Below are positions 36,659 to 44,983 of a stretch of DNA of 64,000 nucleotides, piece after piece. The translations under genes and the position numbers were made by a program. The notes under the pieces were generated by a model. The model saw only the letters and a program-made list of their open reading frames with translations. It searched no databases and had not been told where the DNA came from. The stretch is from Phycisphaeraceae bacterium (lineage in GTDB: Bacteria; Planctomycetota; Phycisphaerae; Phycisphaerales; UBA1924), in NCBI GenBank assembly GCA_019636535.1, contig JAHBXK010000012.1, positions 1 to 64,000 on the forward strand, read 5' to 3'. How positions within the stretch are numbered: position 1 is the stretch's first letter; every line of letters starts with the position of its first letter.

Positions 36659-37872
36659 TGCCAAGCCCCACCGGCGTTAACTGTTCTCACATCGCCTCAG
36701 CGATGGGCGCTGCACTGCTGCTCGCTTGCGCTGGGGCCGCGAGCGCCAGTGATCCATCCCCCTTCGCCACCGTTGTCCACGATTTCTCGCCCGCGCCGGG
36801 CCAGTTCGCCAACAACCCCGCCTTCAACGACCCCGCCCGCGCGATCGGCCCACCCTCGGGCGGCGGTACGCTCACGCCGGACCTCTCATCGCTGGTCTCG
36901 CTCGGCGGGTTCGGCGGCTCGATCACACTCGGCTTCGCCTATCCCATCCCCAACCTCCCCCCTTCACCCACCAACCCCCGCGGTCTCGACCTGATCGTCT
37001 TCGGCAACGCCGTCTACGCCGCGGGCAACGCGACTCGACGCTTCGCGGAGGCCGCCACCGTCGAGGTCGCCGTCGATACCAACAACAACGGAGTCCCCGA
37101 CGACCCGTGGTACCTCATCCCCGGCTCCCACCTTCCGCACCCCCCATCGGGGATCTACCCGCTCACTCGCACCCTCAAGACCTGGGACGCCGACACGTCC
37201 GATCCCACCTTCCCTCCAGACGATCCCTCCTGGCTCCCACCCGGCTCGCCCACCCCTCCCACCACCTTCACGACCAGCGCCTACCGACTCCCCGCGTTGT
37301 TCGAAGTCAGCCTGCTCATCCACCCGGAAGGCCCAACCGCCACGCAGGAAGTCACCTTCGGCTATGCCGATTGCACACCCACGCTCCGCCTGGGCGATCT
37401 CAACGCCGACAACGTGATCGACGACCCGACGATCCCGCCGCATGCCTTCTACACCGTCCCGGACGACCCTTTCATCGTCGGCATCACGCCCCACTCGGGC
37501 GGCGGCGACGCGATCGATCTCACGTGGGCCGTCGATCCCGCCACGGGCCAACCGGCCAACCTCACCCACATCCACTTCGTCCGCATCACCACCGCCGTCG
37601 ACTTCCTCGCCGGGCCGCTCGGCGAACTCTCCTCCGAGATCGACGCCGTGGCGAGGGTCATCCCGCCTCGCGTCTCCGACTTCAACCGCGACCGCATCGT
37701 CGATCTGGCCGACCTGATCGCCTTCCTTGAAGCCTGGCTCCCCGCGCTGGGCGGCCCATCTCCCGGTCCTCCCTACGCGTTTCCGACGATCGACCTCGAA
37801 TCCGACGGCGTCATCGACCTCGCCGATCTCATCCACTTTCTTCAGCATTGGCTCGTCGATCTTGGAGGCTGA
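36655..37872 (+). CDS. Exported protein resembling the cell-surface protein of Bacteroidetes B12 loci, with dockerin-like tail
   Basis: 405 aa. Signal peptide (AALLLACAGAASA), then DFSPAPGQFANNPAFNDPARAIG, SLVSLGGFGGSITLGFAYPIPN, DLIVFGNAVY and VEVAVDTNNNGVPDDPWYLIPGS. This series (PAPGQF, VSLGGFGG.I.LGF, GNA.Y, V..D.NGNG.PDD.WY...GS) is, from memory, the signature of a cell-surface protein found beside BtuB/BtuG genes in Bacteroides. Two dockerin-like motifs close it (DFNRDRIVDLADLIAFLEAW, DLESDGVIDLADLIHFLQHW). It is translationally coupled to the propeller gene and shares its riboswitch, so a role in binding or presenting corrinoids at the surface is likely but untested. Confidence 0.72.
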   Translation: MMPSPTGVNCSHIASAMGAALLLACAGAASASDPSPFATVVHDFSPAPGQFANNPAFNDPARAIGPPSGGGTLTPDLSSLVSLGGFGGSITLGFAYPIPNLPPSPTNPRGLDLIVFGNAVYAAGNATRRFAEAATVEVAVDTNNNGVPDDPWYLIPGSHLPHPPSGIYPLTRTLKTWDADTSDPTFPPDDPSWLPPGSPTPPTTFTTSAYRLPALFEVSLLIHPEGPTATQEVTFGYADCTPTLRLGDLNADNVIDDPTIPPHAFYTVPDDPFIVGITPHSGGGDAIDLTWAVDPATGQPANLTHIHFVRITTAVDFLAGPLGELSSEIDAVARVIPPRVSDFNRDRIVDLADLIAFLEAWLPALGGPSPGPPYAFPTIDLESDGVIDLADLIHFLQHWLVDLGG

Positions 37873-37908
37873 ACCCTGCCCCGTGAGTCCGACCAACTCC
37901 CCCGGCGA

Positions 37909-38886
37909 GTGTCGCAACCGTTCCCGCCGCGATGCCCACCTTCGCCGCGCCGATCGCTGACGCACCGACGCGGCTTCACGCTCGTGGAGGTTCTGGTCGT
38001 CATCGCGGTCGTCTCCGTGCTGGTCTCGCTCATGCTCCCCGCCCTCAGCGCAGCGCACGCCACCGCGCGCACGACCGTCTGCGCTTCCAACGCCCGCCAA
38101 CTCCAACTCGCCAACGACCTCTACGCCGTCGATCATCGCCAGCACTACGCCCCCGGCATGCCCGACCGTCTTGCCAACCTCCGCCGCTGGCACGGCGCAC
38201 GATCCAACACCGATGAGCGCTTCACCCCCTGGGGAGGAGTCAACGCGGCGGACCCGAACGCGCCTTTCGATGAAGGCAGGGGAGGCACGCTCACGCCCTA
38301 CCTGCACTCCTCGCCGACAGCACCAGTCTCCCCCGCCGGCACCGTGCGTGCCTGCCCGACTTTCGCCTCCGTCCTGCGCGCCGTCGACGATGCGCACGCG
38401 GCCTCTTCATCCCCGGCCGGCTTCGAGTCCGGCTGCGGCGGCTACGGGTACAACAGCGCCTTCGTCGGCACCCGCCTCCGCCGCACCGGCCCCGGCGTCT
38501 TCGTCGTGGCCGACGATCGCGCTGGGTCACCGGCGTGGCTCTTCGGGTCCCCCGCACGCACCATCGCCTTCGCCGATGCAGCGCTGGCCGCGGGCCCACC
38601 GATCTCGCCGCCGGGCGCTGGGGGCCTGATCGAGTTCTCCTTCGTTGAGCCGCGCTTCTGGCCGCACCTGCCCGCCTCACCGGCCGCGCGTCCCGATCCC
38701 TCCGTGCACTTCCGCCACGCGATGGGCCGCGAACACAAGGCCACCGTCGTCTGGCTCGACGGACACACCGACACCGCGCAGCGCACCCTCTCGCACGCCA
38801 GCGGCTTCTACGCCCTCGACCCGGCGAGCGTGAACATCGGCTGGCCGGGTGAGTCCGACTCGAACGAACTCTTCGACTTCGACTGA
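37909..38886 (+). CDS. Prepilin-type pseudopilin, third gene of B12 operon
   Basis: 325 aa. RRGFTLVEVLVVIAVVSVLVSLMLPAL is a class III prepilin signal: cleavage after Gly, methylated Phe, Glu at +5. A large C-terminal domain ends in FRHAMGREHKATVVWLDGHTD, a variant of the H-X9-DG motif of planctomycete DUF1559-like proteins, here with extra residues between His and DG. It starts at a GTG 36 nt after the previous stop, without a strong ribosome site, so it most likely belongs to the same transcript. Function of these abundant planctomycete pseudopilins is not settled; placement in a corrinoid-regulated unit is notable. Confidence 0.75.
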   Translation: MSQPFPPRCPPSPRRSLTHRRGFTLVEVLVVIAVVSVLVSLMLPALSAAHATARTTVCASNARQLQLANDLYAVDHRQHYAPGMPDRLANLRRWHGARSNTDERFTPWGGVNAADPNAPFDEGRGGTLTPYLHSSPTAPVSPAGTVRACPTFASVLRAVDDAHAASSSPAGFESGCGGYGYNSAFVGTRLRRTGPGVFVVADDRAGSPAWLFGSPARTIAFADAALAAGPPISPPGAGGLIEFSFVEPRFWPHLPASPAARPDPSVHFRHAMGREHKATVVWLDGHTDTAQRTLSHASGFYALDPASVNIGWPGESDSNELFDFD

Positions 38887-38906
38887 CCCCCCTCCCCCCC
38901 TCCCCC

Positions 38907-38940
38907 CTTTCCTCTTCGCTCCGTCCCTCCGTGCCCACTC
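38907..38940 (+). repeat. Octamer array, copy 1 (degenerate)
   Basis: CTCCGTCCCTCCGTGCC with flanking CT-runs: 8-bp periodic units of the type SCCYYCGT, upstream of the nfeD start. One of five loci in 38.9-46.5 kb. Confidence 0.5.
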
Positions 38941-38979
38941 CTTCCCGCATACATTCCTCCCGCACAGGAGGCCTTGCGC

Positions 38980-39471
38980 ATGGAGTCACTGCTGGTCTGG
39001 GGTCTGGCGCTCGTCGCCGCCTCGATCGTGCTCATCTTCATCGAGTTCTTCGTCCCATCGGCGGGGCTCATCTCCGTTGTGGCGGCCTGCTGCGGGATCG
39101 GTGGGGTGATCTGCCTGTTCATCCACGACTGGCGCTGGGGCGTCGGGGGGATGCTCGCCCTGGCGGTGCTGGTGCCGATGGCGATCGTCTTCGGTCTGCA
39201 GGTCCTCCCCGCCACGCCGCTGGGCAAACGCCTGATGTACGGGGAGGACGGTGCGCCGCGCACGGTCCTGGACCCCAACGACGTTGGGCCATACGTCGGC
39301 CTGCTCGGCAGGGAGGGGGAGGTGCTCAGCGACCTGCGCCCCGTCGGCGTCGTGCGCATCGACGATGAGCGGCTCGATGCGCTCTCCGAGATCGGCCTGG
39401 TCCGCGCGGGGACGCGCATCAAGGTCACGAGCGTGGAGGGCCGGCAGGTCAAGGTGCGGCCGGTGGCGTGA
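38980..39471 (+). CDS. NfeD-like membrane protein
   Basis: 163 aa. Two or three membrane helices (LLVWGLALVAASIVLIFIEFFVPSAGLISVVAACCGIGGVICLF; WGVGGMLALAVLVPMAIVFGLQVL) and a C-terminal OB-fold domain (YVGLLGREGEVLSDLRPVGVVRIDDERLDALSEIGLVRAGTRIKVTSVEGRQVKVRPV), the NfeDC/short NfeD arrangement without the ClpP-like protease. NfeD partners flotillins in membrane microdomains, and the next gene is a FloA-type flotillin. AGGAGG lies 8 nt before the ATG at 38980; a TTG two codons earlier would be too close to it. Confidence 0.88.
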   Translation: MESLLVWGLALVAASIVLIFIEFFVPSAGLISVVAACCGIGGVICLFIHDWRWGVGGMLALAVLVPMAIVFGLQVLPATPLGKRLMYGEDGAPRTVLDPNDVGPYVGLLGREGEVLSDLRPVGVVRIDDERLDALSEIGLVRAGTRIKVTSVEGRQVKVRPVA

Positions 39472-39543
39472 GGAAGCGGGCACTCGGCAACAGGAAGAGG
39501 CGTCCACCGCGTTGCACTTTGCCGTTCCGCCGCTTCTTCCTCC

Positions 39544-39591
39544 CCTTTGTGCCTCCGTGCCTCCGTCCCTTCGTCCCTTCGTGCCTTCCTC
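39544..39591 (+). repeat. Octamer array, copy 2
   Basis: Six tandem 8-bp units (GCCTCCGT, GCCTCCGT, CCCTTCGT, CCCTTCGT, GCCTTCCT and a degenerate first unit) in the 210-bp gap between nfeD and floA. TATACT follows at about 39598 and could be a -10 for floA. Confidence 0.75.
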
Positions 39592-39681
39592 TTCCCGTAT
39601 ACTCCCGCCTCTTCAACCCCGTTCATCGATCCCCCTCCCCCCCTCCCCCCCCCTCACTTCACTTCACACGGAGCCGACTCC

Positions 39682-40776
39682 ATGACCCCAGCCCCCATCC
39701 TCACCCCCCCCACCCCCGCCACCCCCGCCTTCCCCACCACGCTCGCGCAGGTCACCGCCGGCAGCGCCATCACCGTCGTCCTGGTCGGCTTCGGCGTCAT
39801 CGTCCTCCTGATCGTCATCTACGTGATCGGGTCCTTCATCAACCTCTACGTCCAGGCGCTGCTCAGCAAGGCCCGCGTGGGCATCCTCGAGATGGTGGGG
39901 ATGCGTCTGCGCAAGGTCGACATCCGCACCATCGTCCTCTCCCGCATCCGCGCGGTGAAGGCGGGCATGGACATCAGCACCGCCCGGCTCGAAACCCACT
40001 ACCTCGCCGGCGGCCGGGTCCCCCACGTCGTCAGCGCGCTCATCGCCGCCAAGGCCGCCAAGATCCCCCTCACGTGGGACACGGCCTGCGCGATCGACCT
40101 GGCGGGCCGCGACATCCTCGACGCCGTGCAGACCAGCGTCAACCCCAAGGTCATCGACTGCCCCGGCGCCAGCCAGCCGCGCAACACCATCGACGCCGTC
40201 GCCCAGGACGGCATCCAGTTGCGCGCCAAGGCCCGCGTCACCGTCCGCACCAACATCAACAACCTCGTCGGCGGCGCCACCGAGGAGACCGTCGTCGCCC
40301 GCGTCGGCCAGGGCATCGTCAGCACCATCGGCTCAGCGCCCACCCACAAGGCCGTGCTCGAGAACCCCGACGAGATCAGCCGCAAGATCCTCGAGTCCGG
40401 CCTCGACGCCGGCACCGCCTTCGAGATCCTCTCGATCGACATCGCCGACATCGACGTCGGCGAGAACATCGGCGCCAAACTCCAGGCCGACCAGGCCGAG
40501 ACCGACAAGAAGCGCTTCCAGGCCGAGGCCGAGAAGCGCCGGGCGCTGGCCATGGCGCTCGAGCAGGAGAACAAGGCCAAGGTGCAGGAGAGCCGGGCGC
40601 TGGTCGTGCTCGCCGAGGCCGAGGTCCCCAAGGCGATCGCCGAGGCCTTCCGCTCGGGCAACCTGGGGATCATGGACTACTACCGCCTGCGCAATCTCCA
40701 ATCCGACACGCAGATGCGGAGCGCGATCGCCGGCACCGATCAGGGCGGCACCACCGGCGGCCCCGGCGGGCAGTGA
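39682..40776 (+). CDS. floA: Flotillin-like protein FloA
   Basis: 364 aa. One N-terminal membrane hairpin ([39 protein letters not shown]), then the FloA-specific band-7 domain ([106 protein letters not shown]) with the helical Ala/Glu-rich flotillin coil at the end. It organises membrane microdomains; in Bacillus its gene is paired with an NfeD gene as here. GGAG is 9 nt before the ATG at 39682. Confidence 0.93.
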   Translation: MTPAPILTPPTPATPAFPTTLAQVTAGSAITVVLVGFGVIVLLIVIYVIGSFINLYVQALLSKARVGILEMVGMRLRKVDIRTIVLSRIRAVKAGMDISTARLETHYLAGGRVPHVVSALIAAKAAKIPLTWDTACAIDLAGRDILDAVQTSVNPKVIDCPGASQPRNTIDAVAQDGIQLRAKARVTVRTNINNLVGGATEETVVARVGQGIVSTIGSAPTHKAVLENPDEISRKILESGLDAGTAFEILSIDIADIDVGENIGAKLQADQAETDKKRFQAEAEKRRALAMALEQENKAKVQESRALVVLAEAEVPKAIAEAFRSGNLGIMDYYRLRNLQSDTQMRSAIAGTDQGGTTGGPGGQ

Positions 40777-41364
40777 TCGGACGAGCGGAGCGATCGGCAG
40801 CGCACCAATTCGGCGGTTCAGCGCAGCACGCCGGGCACGACCACGCGATCCCTCGCCGCGTGAATCCCCTGTTTGGGCCATGGTGATGCCGCACCCGCGT
40901 CCGCGCACCCTTCGCGACGGCCCGCGAAGGACCCCTCGGACATCGACCACTCGCAAGTTCCGTTCGATCATGAACTTACGTCGATCGGACGGACCCGAAC
41001 CGCGTGAGTCGGCCACGCCGAACACCGAACAACGGCCTGTCTTTCGCTCCTCCGCGCCAGTCCTGTGCTCCTCCGCGCCAGTGCTTTGCTCCTCCGCGCC
41101 AGTGCTGTGCTCCTCCGCGCCAGTGCTGTGCTCCTCCGCGCCAGTGCTATGGACCTCAGCGCCAGCGCTGCGGTCCTCGGCGCCAGTACTTTGCTCTGGC
41201 GCGCACGAGTTGTGCTCCAGCGCGCAGGAGTTTCGCTCCTCCCCCCCTCCCCCCACCAACAATGCCCATCCACGATGCGGTCCGCAACAAGCATCCGCGA
41301 TCGTGCCGGACAACCGGGCACGCGCGGGCGCGGCGAGCGCTCGCACGGGAAGAGGAGCACACGG
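40777..41364. other. Gene-poor region with minisatellite
   Basis: 588 bp between floA and the lipoprotein gene. The last third is a 21-bp minisatellite (41038-41240). Open frames cross it on both strands, reading as heptapeptide repeats (CSSAPVL on plus; STGAEEH on minus), but an array whose length is a multiple of 3 is open by construction, and there is no start signal or flanking domain. I see no real gene. Confidence 0.6.
41038..41240 (+). repeat. 21-bp minisatellite
   Basis: About five close copies and several diverged copies of a 21-bp unit starting GTGCTCCTCCGCGCCAGT. The centre copies (about 41059-41145) are nearly identical and copies become more diverged to the right, ending at CGCTCCTCCCCCCC. 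Intergenic. Confidence 0.85.
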
Positions 41365-41733
41365 ATGAACCGCACCGTTCGCCGCTTCACGCTCACGCTC
41401 GGCATGCTCGCGGCCGGGCTCTGCACCTCCGGCTGCCTCATCACCGGCTCGAACCACCAGACCGTGGCGGGCAGTTACGTCGGGGTCGAGACGATGGAGC
41501 AGATCCGGCCCGGTCAGACCACCGCCGAGTGGGTCGAGGCCACGCTCGGCATGCCCACCAGCAGGCAGACCCTCACCGACGGCGCCGAGATCTGGCGCTA
41601 CTCGTACACCAGGACCAAGAGCGGCCACGGGGCCGTCCTCCTGCTCTTCTCGCACAGGGACAGCAACACCCAGACCCACTCGACCATCATCGAGTTCAGG
41701 GACGGGGTGGTGCAGCGGGCGTGGCAGGACTGA
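41365..41733 (+). CDS. BamE/SmpA-like outer-membrane lipoprotein
   Basis: 122 aa. Lipoprotein signal (RRFTLTLGMLAAGLCTSGC, Cys as first mature residue). The mature part has the SmpA/OmlA pattern: MEQIRPGQTTAEWVEATLGMPTSRQTLTDGAEIWRYSY..., then a beta hairpin ending TIIEFRDGVVQRAW. Proteins of this type assist outer-membrane protein assembly or act as generic surface lipoproteins. AGGAG is 8 nt upstream of the ATG at 41365. Confidence 0.75.
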   Translation: MNRTVRRFTLTLGMLAAGLCTSGCLITGSNHQTVAGSYVGVETMEQIRPGQTTAEWVEATLGMPTSRQTLTDGAEIWRYSYTRTKSGHGAVLLLFSHRDSNTQTHSTIIEFRDGVVQRAWQD

Positions 41734-41768
41734 GAGAGGAAGGGACGGAGGCACGAAGGCACGGAGTG
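41733..41768 (-). repeat. Octamer array, copy 3
   Basis: Read on minus: CACTCCGT GCCTTCGT GCCTCCGT CCCTTCCT, directly after the lipoprotein stop. A second 8-bp array of unit GCTTTGCC (four copies) follows at about 41799-41832. Confidence 0.7.
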
Positions 41769-41893
41769 CAGAGTTCGGAGTGCCGAGCGCCTCTCCCCGC
41801 TTTGCCGCTTTGCCGCTTTGCCGCTCCGCCCCTTCTTGATTTCCCCTCTGAGTCACTCTGCGCTCTCTAGGTCCTCTGAGTTCCGTCTTCGCC

Positions 41894-43099
41894 TCATTCC
41901 CACCCGCGAACGCCCACGAAGCGTCCGTTCTTGTGGAAGACGCGCCCGTCGGCCTCGATGGTGCCGCCGGGGCAACCCCCACCACCGGCTGAACCGCCGC
42001 TCGGCCGCATCTCGCAGACCATGTCCCAGTGCAGGCCGCTCTGGTTGGTGTTGCCGCTCTCGGGGTAGCCCGCGCCCACCGCCAGGTGGAACGTTCCGCC
42101 GATCTTCTCGTCGAAGAGCGTGTTCCGGCTGAACTCGGTGATCCCGTAGTTCGTCCCGATCGCGATCTCCCCCGCGTTCCGCGCGCCCGCGTCCTGGTCG
42201 AGCATCTCGTGCAGGAACGACTCGTTTTTCTTCGCCGTCGCGTCGACGACGCGCCCCTCCTTGAACTTCAGGCGCACGCCCTCGACCTCGCGCCCCTGGT
42301 AGACCGCGGGGAAGGTGAAGTTGACGTGCCCCTCCACCCCGAAACCACCATCAACAGGCAGCGTCGGCCCGGCGAAGACCTCCCCATCGGGGAAGTTCTC
42401 CTTGCCCGCGCAGTTGATCCACGTCCCCTTGGAGACATCGACGCGGAGGTCGGTGCCGTCGTGCCCACCATGTGGTGCAACCTTGAACTTCAGTTCGCGC
42501 TTGCCCTGCAGGAACTCGCGGACGCGTTCCTGCTTCTCGTGCACCTGCCGCCACGCGGCCAGCGGGTCGGGCAGGTGCAGCAGCCCCGCGCGGAAGACAA
42601 AGTCCTCGTACCGCCGGAGGCTCATCTCCGCGTCCTGCGCAGCCCCGAGCGTCGGGTAGAGCGTGCCGCACCAGCGCAGGCCCTCGCGCCCGCCCGTCGA
42701 CTGCGCTTGCGCTGCCCGCTCCATGAACGTCTTCATCGTCGGCTTGCGAGCGGCCTGCAGCATCGCCGTCCGCTTCGGGTCCATCCGCCCCAGGAACTTG
42801 GTGTTGAGTTCGGCCCACAGGCCGATGTGCACGTCGATCGTCTCGACGCGGTGGACCTCGATCGGGGAGAGGTAGCGCAGTTGCTCCTCCGAACCGAACT
42901 CGAGCATCAGTTCCTGCAGCGCTTCGCTCCGCGGCGACCAGAACGGGTGGCCCCCCGCCCTCAGCACCGACTCGTAGACCGCCTCGACCAGCGGCAGGCC
43001 GATCGGCTCGGCGTTGATGTGCACCAGGTCGCCCTTGCGGACCTGCGTCGAGTAGTGGACCAGCACCTCCGCCAACCGATCGAGCCGTGGATCACGCAT
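41894..43099 (-). CDS. M29 family aminopeptidase (AmpS/aminopeptidase T type)
   Basis: 401 aa, normal for the family. DPRLDRLAEVLVHYSTQVRKGDLVHINA opens the fold; metal-binding motifs include TFPAVYQGREVEGVRLKFKEGRVVDATAKKNE, the Glu-rich GARNAGEIAIGTNYGI, and SGLHWDMVCEMR (His-x-Asp). It is a cytoplasmic metallo-aminopeptidase. No ribosome site; a -10-like TACCCT ends 6 nt before the ATG at 43099. A terminator for the upstream gene lies just before it. Confidence 0.9.
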   Translation of the reverse strand: MRDPRLDRLAEVLVHYSTQVRKGDLVHINAEPIGLPLVEAVYESVLRAGGHPFWSPRSEALQELMLEFGSEEQLRYLSPIEVHRVETIDVHIGLWAELNTKFLGRMDPKRTAMLQAARKPTMKTFMERAAQAQSTGGREGLRWCGTLYPTLGAAQDAEMSLRRYEDFVFRAGLLHLPDPLAAWRQVHEKQERVREFLQGKRELKFKVAPHGGHDGTDLRVDVSKGTWINCAGKENFPDGEVFAGPTLPVDGGFGVEGHVNFTFPAVYQGREVEGVRLKFKEGRVVDATAKKNESFLHEMLDQDAGARNAGEIAIGTNYGITEFSRNTLFDEKIGGTFHLAVGAGYPESGNTNQSGLHWDMVCEMRPSGGSAGGGGCPGGTIEADGRVFHKNGRFVGVRGWE

Positions 43100-43124
43100 G
43101 GAGGGAGGGTAGCAGGAAACAACA

Positions 43125-43150
43125 AGGCCCCGGCGGCAAAGCCGGGGCCT
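43125..43150 (-). terminator. Rho-independent terminator
   Basis: A 10-bp stem (AGGCCCCGGC / GCCGGGGCCT) with a 6-nt loop, followed on minus by TTGTTGTTTCC. It lies about 60 nt past the stop of the PEP-CTERM gene. Confidence 0.8.
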
Positions 43151-43210
43151 CGGTCGTTGTTCGTGGTTCGTCACCGCGCTCCGGATGAATCCGAAGGACG
43201 CGGAAGGGAC

Positions 43211-43906
43211 TCAGGCCCGCCGACGGCGACGCGCGCCCGCGCTCAGGCCCGCGAGGCCCAAGAGGGCCAGCGCACCCGGCGCCGGGATCACGTCCGTGTC
43301 GTCGAGCCAGACGTAGACCTGCTGCGGACCGAAGCCGCCACCGGCGAGCGTCGGCGGAGCCCAGTCGATGAACTGGTGGGTGTACAGATCGCCCGCGTTC
43401 TTGGCGCCACCCCAGAGATTGAACTCGCCGGAGGCGATCTCCATCGGCGCGGTGGAGGGGATCGGCTGGTAGACGACGCCGAGTCGGCCCAAACCACTGC
43501 CGGGCGTGTCGGCAATCAGGTCATTGTCGAAAACCGAGATCGAGGTGGAGAGATCGAACTCGGCCCGCACGATGAAGGCGTCGGCCAGGTTCTCCAGGAA
43601 CCAATCACCGATGAACGTGTCGCCCGTCATCCGGAAGATCGCGCCCGGACCCGGGTTGCCGAACGGATCGGGCAGGAGCGCGATCGCCGAGTCGACGCCA
43701 CCGACCTGGATGATCGCCGACGTCGTGAGCAGCGGGCCGCCCGGTCCGGGCACCCACGTCACCGTCAGCGTGCCGCCGGCCATCTGATCACCGAAGGCCG
43801 TCGCCTGGACGATCGCCGACTGGGCCATCGAGGCCGAGCCACCGACCACCGCCGCGACAAGGAACGAACGCAAAACCGACACGCGAGAGATCCGGGGATT
43901 CATCAT
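43211..43906 (-). CDS. Exported PEP-CTERM-like protein, unknown function
   Basis: 231 aa. Signal peptide (SVLRSFLVAAVVGGSASMAQSA), then a beta-sandwich-like domain with no recognised enzyme motif (ATAFGDQMAGGTLTVTWVPG ... GEFNLWGGAKNAGDLYTHQFIDW), and a sorting tail VIPAPGALALLGLAGLSAGARRRRRA. Such proteins are processed by exosortase/archaeosortase-type systems and end up in the envelope or matrix. AGGAGAGGG is directly upstream; the start may be the first or second of two adjacent Met codons. Flanked by its own promoter and terminator, so monocistronic. Confidence 0.78.
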   Translation of the reverse strand: MMNPRISRVSVLRSFLVAAVVGGSASMAQSAIVQATAFGDQMAGGTLTVTWVPGPGGPLLTTSAIIQVGGVDSAIALLPDPFGNPGPGAIFRMTGDTFIGDWFLENLADAFIVRAEFDLSTSISVFDNDLIADTPGSGLGRLGVVYQPIPSTAPMEIASGEFNLWGGAKNAGDLYTHQFIDWAPPTLAGGGFGPQQVYVWLDDTDVIPAPGALALLGLAGLSAGARRRRRA

Positions 43907-44006
43907 CCCTCTCCTTTCCTAAGGGCACACGAGAAGTGTGTGCCGAGCCAACCCCCCCGCCCTCTTCCTCGATAAAGGGGGGGTGCTCTCTCTCGCTCGC
44001 AATCAG

Positions 44007-44035
44007 GGTATACCCGGCCGAATCGGATGATGCAA
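44007..44035 (-). promoter_or_regulatory. Promoter of the PEP-CTERM gene
   Basis: On minus TTGCAT (44035-44030) and TATACC (44012-44007) are separated by exactly 17 nt, about 100 bp upstream of the gene. A C7/G7 hairpin lies in the 5' UTR (about 43950-43987). Confidence 0.65.
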
Positions 44036-44146
44036 GAGAAAAATGGTCACGATCAAGGATTTTTCTTCGGTCCATGCTTGCCGACCATCAGAAATGCCGC
44101 AAAGCCCTGTGAAATAGAGCCTTAGACCACGCCGATCCGTCGGGTA

Positions 44147-44983
44147 TCAACCCGGCACAGGGAGCAGGTCGGCCTGGCTGAGCGTTTCCGGGAGCCCTTC
44201 CAGCGATCGGGCGTCCTCCACCCGGTACCGGCCCACCGCCGTGCGGCGGAGTTCGATCAGCACGGCCGAGTGCCCGGTGATCGCCTCACCGATGTCGCGC
44301 ACCAGCGAGCGGATGTACGTCCCCTTCGAGCACTCGACCTCGATCGTCACGTTGGGCCAGTCGTACGAGATGAGCGTGAGCGCGCGGATGGTGATCGGCC
44401 GCTCGGCCAATCGCGGCAGGGGCTCGTGCGTTGCGGGCTCGGCCTCCACCCCGTCTTGCCTTTGTCCCTTCGTCCCTTCGTGCCGGCTCCGGTCGTGCTT
44501 CCGCGCGGTTCGGTACGACCGCTTCCCGTCCACCCACATCGCGCTGTAGACCGGTGGGCTCTGCATGATCTCGCCGCGGAACTTCACGAGCGCAGCCTCA
44601 ACCTCCGCGAGCGTCGGCCTGCGCAGCAGCGGGTTGATCGTCGCCTCGGTCTCGAGGTCGTCGCTGGGTGTGGTGCGAAGAAGATCGAAAGTGGCGACGT
44701 AGGTCTTCGGCCCGTCCATCAGTTCGTTGCACATCCGCGTGGCAGCGCGTCCGATCAGGATGATCAGCAGCCCCGAGGCGAGCGGGTCGAGCGTCCCGGC
44801 GTGGCCGATCTTGAGGGATTTGACGTCGTAGCCGGCAGCGCGCAAGCGCTTCTTCACCACGCGGCAGGCCGTCACGCTCGAGACCGCGCGTCTGGCGGGC
44901 TTGTCGATGAGCAGGATGCCCACGGGGGGAGGGGGCGGAGGGACACCCGCGAAGCCCGCGTGTTTCCGCGGCGTTTCCGTCAT
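44147..44983 (-). CDS. truB: tRNA pseudouridine synthase B
   Basis: 278 aa. GILLIDKPARRAVSSVTA, KIGHAGTLDPLASGLLIILIGRAAT (catalytic Asp), YVATFDLLRTTPSDDLETE, PPVYSAMWVDGKRSY and SKGTYIRSLVRDIGEAI are TruB motifs; it makes psi55 in tRNA. An extra loop of about 28 residues (RKHDRSRHEGTKGQRQDG...) is partly encoded by an octamer repeat (44455-44485). The ATG follows immediately after the stop of the ArnT-like gene, with a GG-rich stretch as ribosome site, so translation is coupled. Confidence 0.93.
   Translation of the reverse strand: MTETPRKHAGFAGVPPPPPPVGILLIDKPARRAVSSVTACRVVKKRLRAAGYDVKSLKIGHAGTLDPLASGLLIILIGRAATRMCNELMDGPKTYVATFDLLRTTPSDDLETEATINPLLRRPTLAEVEAALVKFRGEIMQSPPVYSAMWVDGKRSYRTARKHDRSRHEGTKGQRQDGVEAEPATHEPLPRLAERPITIRALTLISYDWPNVTIEVECSKGTYIRSLVRDIGEAITGHSAVLIELRRTAVGRYRVEDARSLEGLPETLSQADLLPVPG
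44455..44485 (-). repeat. Octamer array, copy 4, inside truB
   Basis: GCCTTTGT CCCTTCGT CCCTTCGT on plus; in truB, read on minus, it encodes HEGTKGQRQ within a loop that other TruB proteins lack. Confidence 0.7.

Noticed and set aside
36964-38397. 477-aa minus-strand ORF
   Set aside because: Antisense shadow of the second and third genes of the B12 operon.
41038-41240. CRISPR array
   Set aside because: Units are contiguous 21-mers without spacers; no cas genes are present.
40880-41368. 162-aa plus-strand ORF with heptapeptide repeats
   Set aside because: The repeats come from the 21-bp minisatellite; there is no start signal, and the frame runs out a few nt into the lipoprotein gene.
40333-41985. 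550-aa minus-strand ORF
   Set aside because: Antisense shadow of floA and the lipoprotein gene, kept open by the 21-bp array and GC bias.
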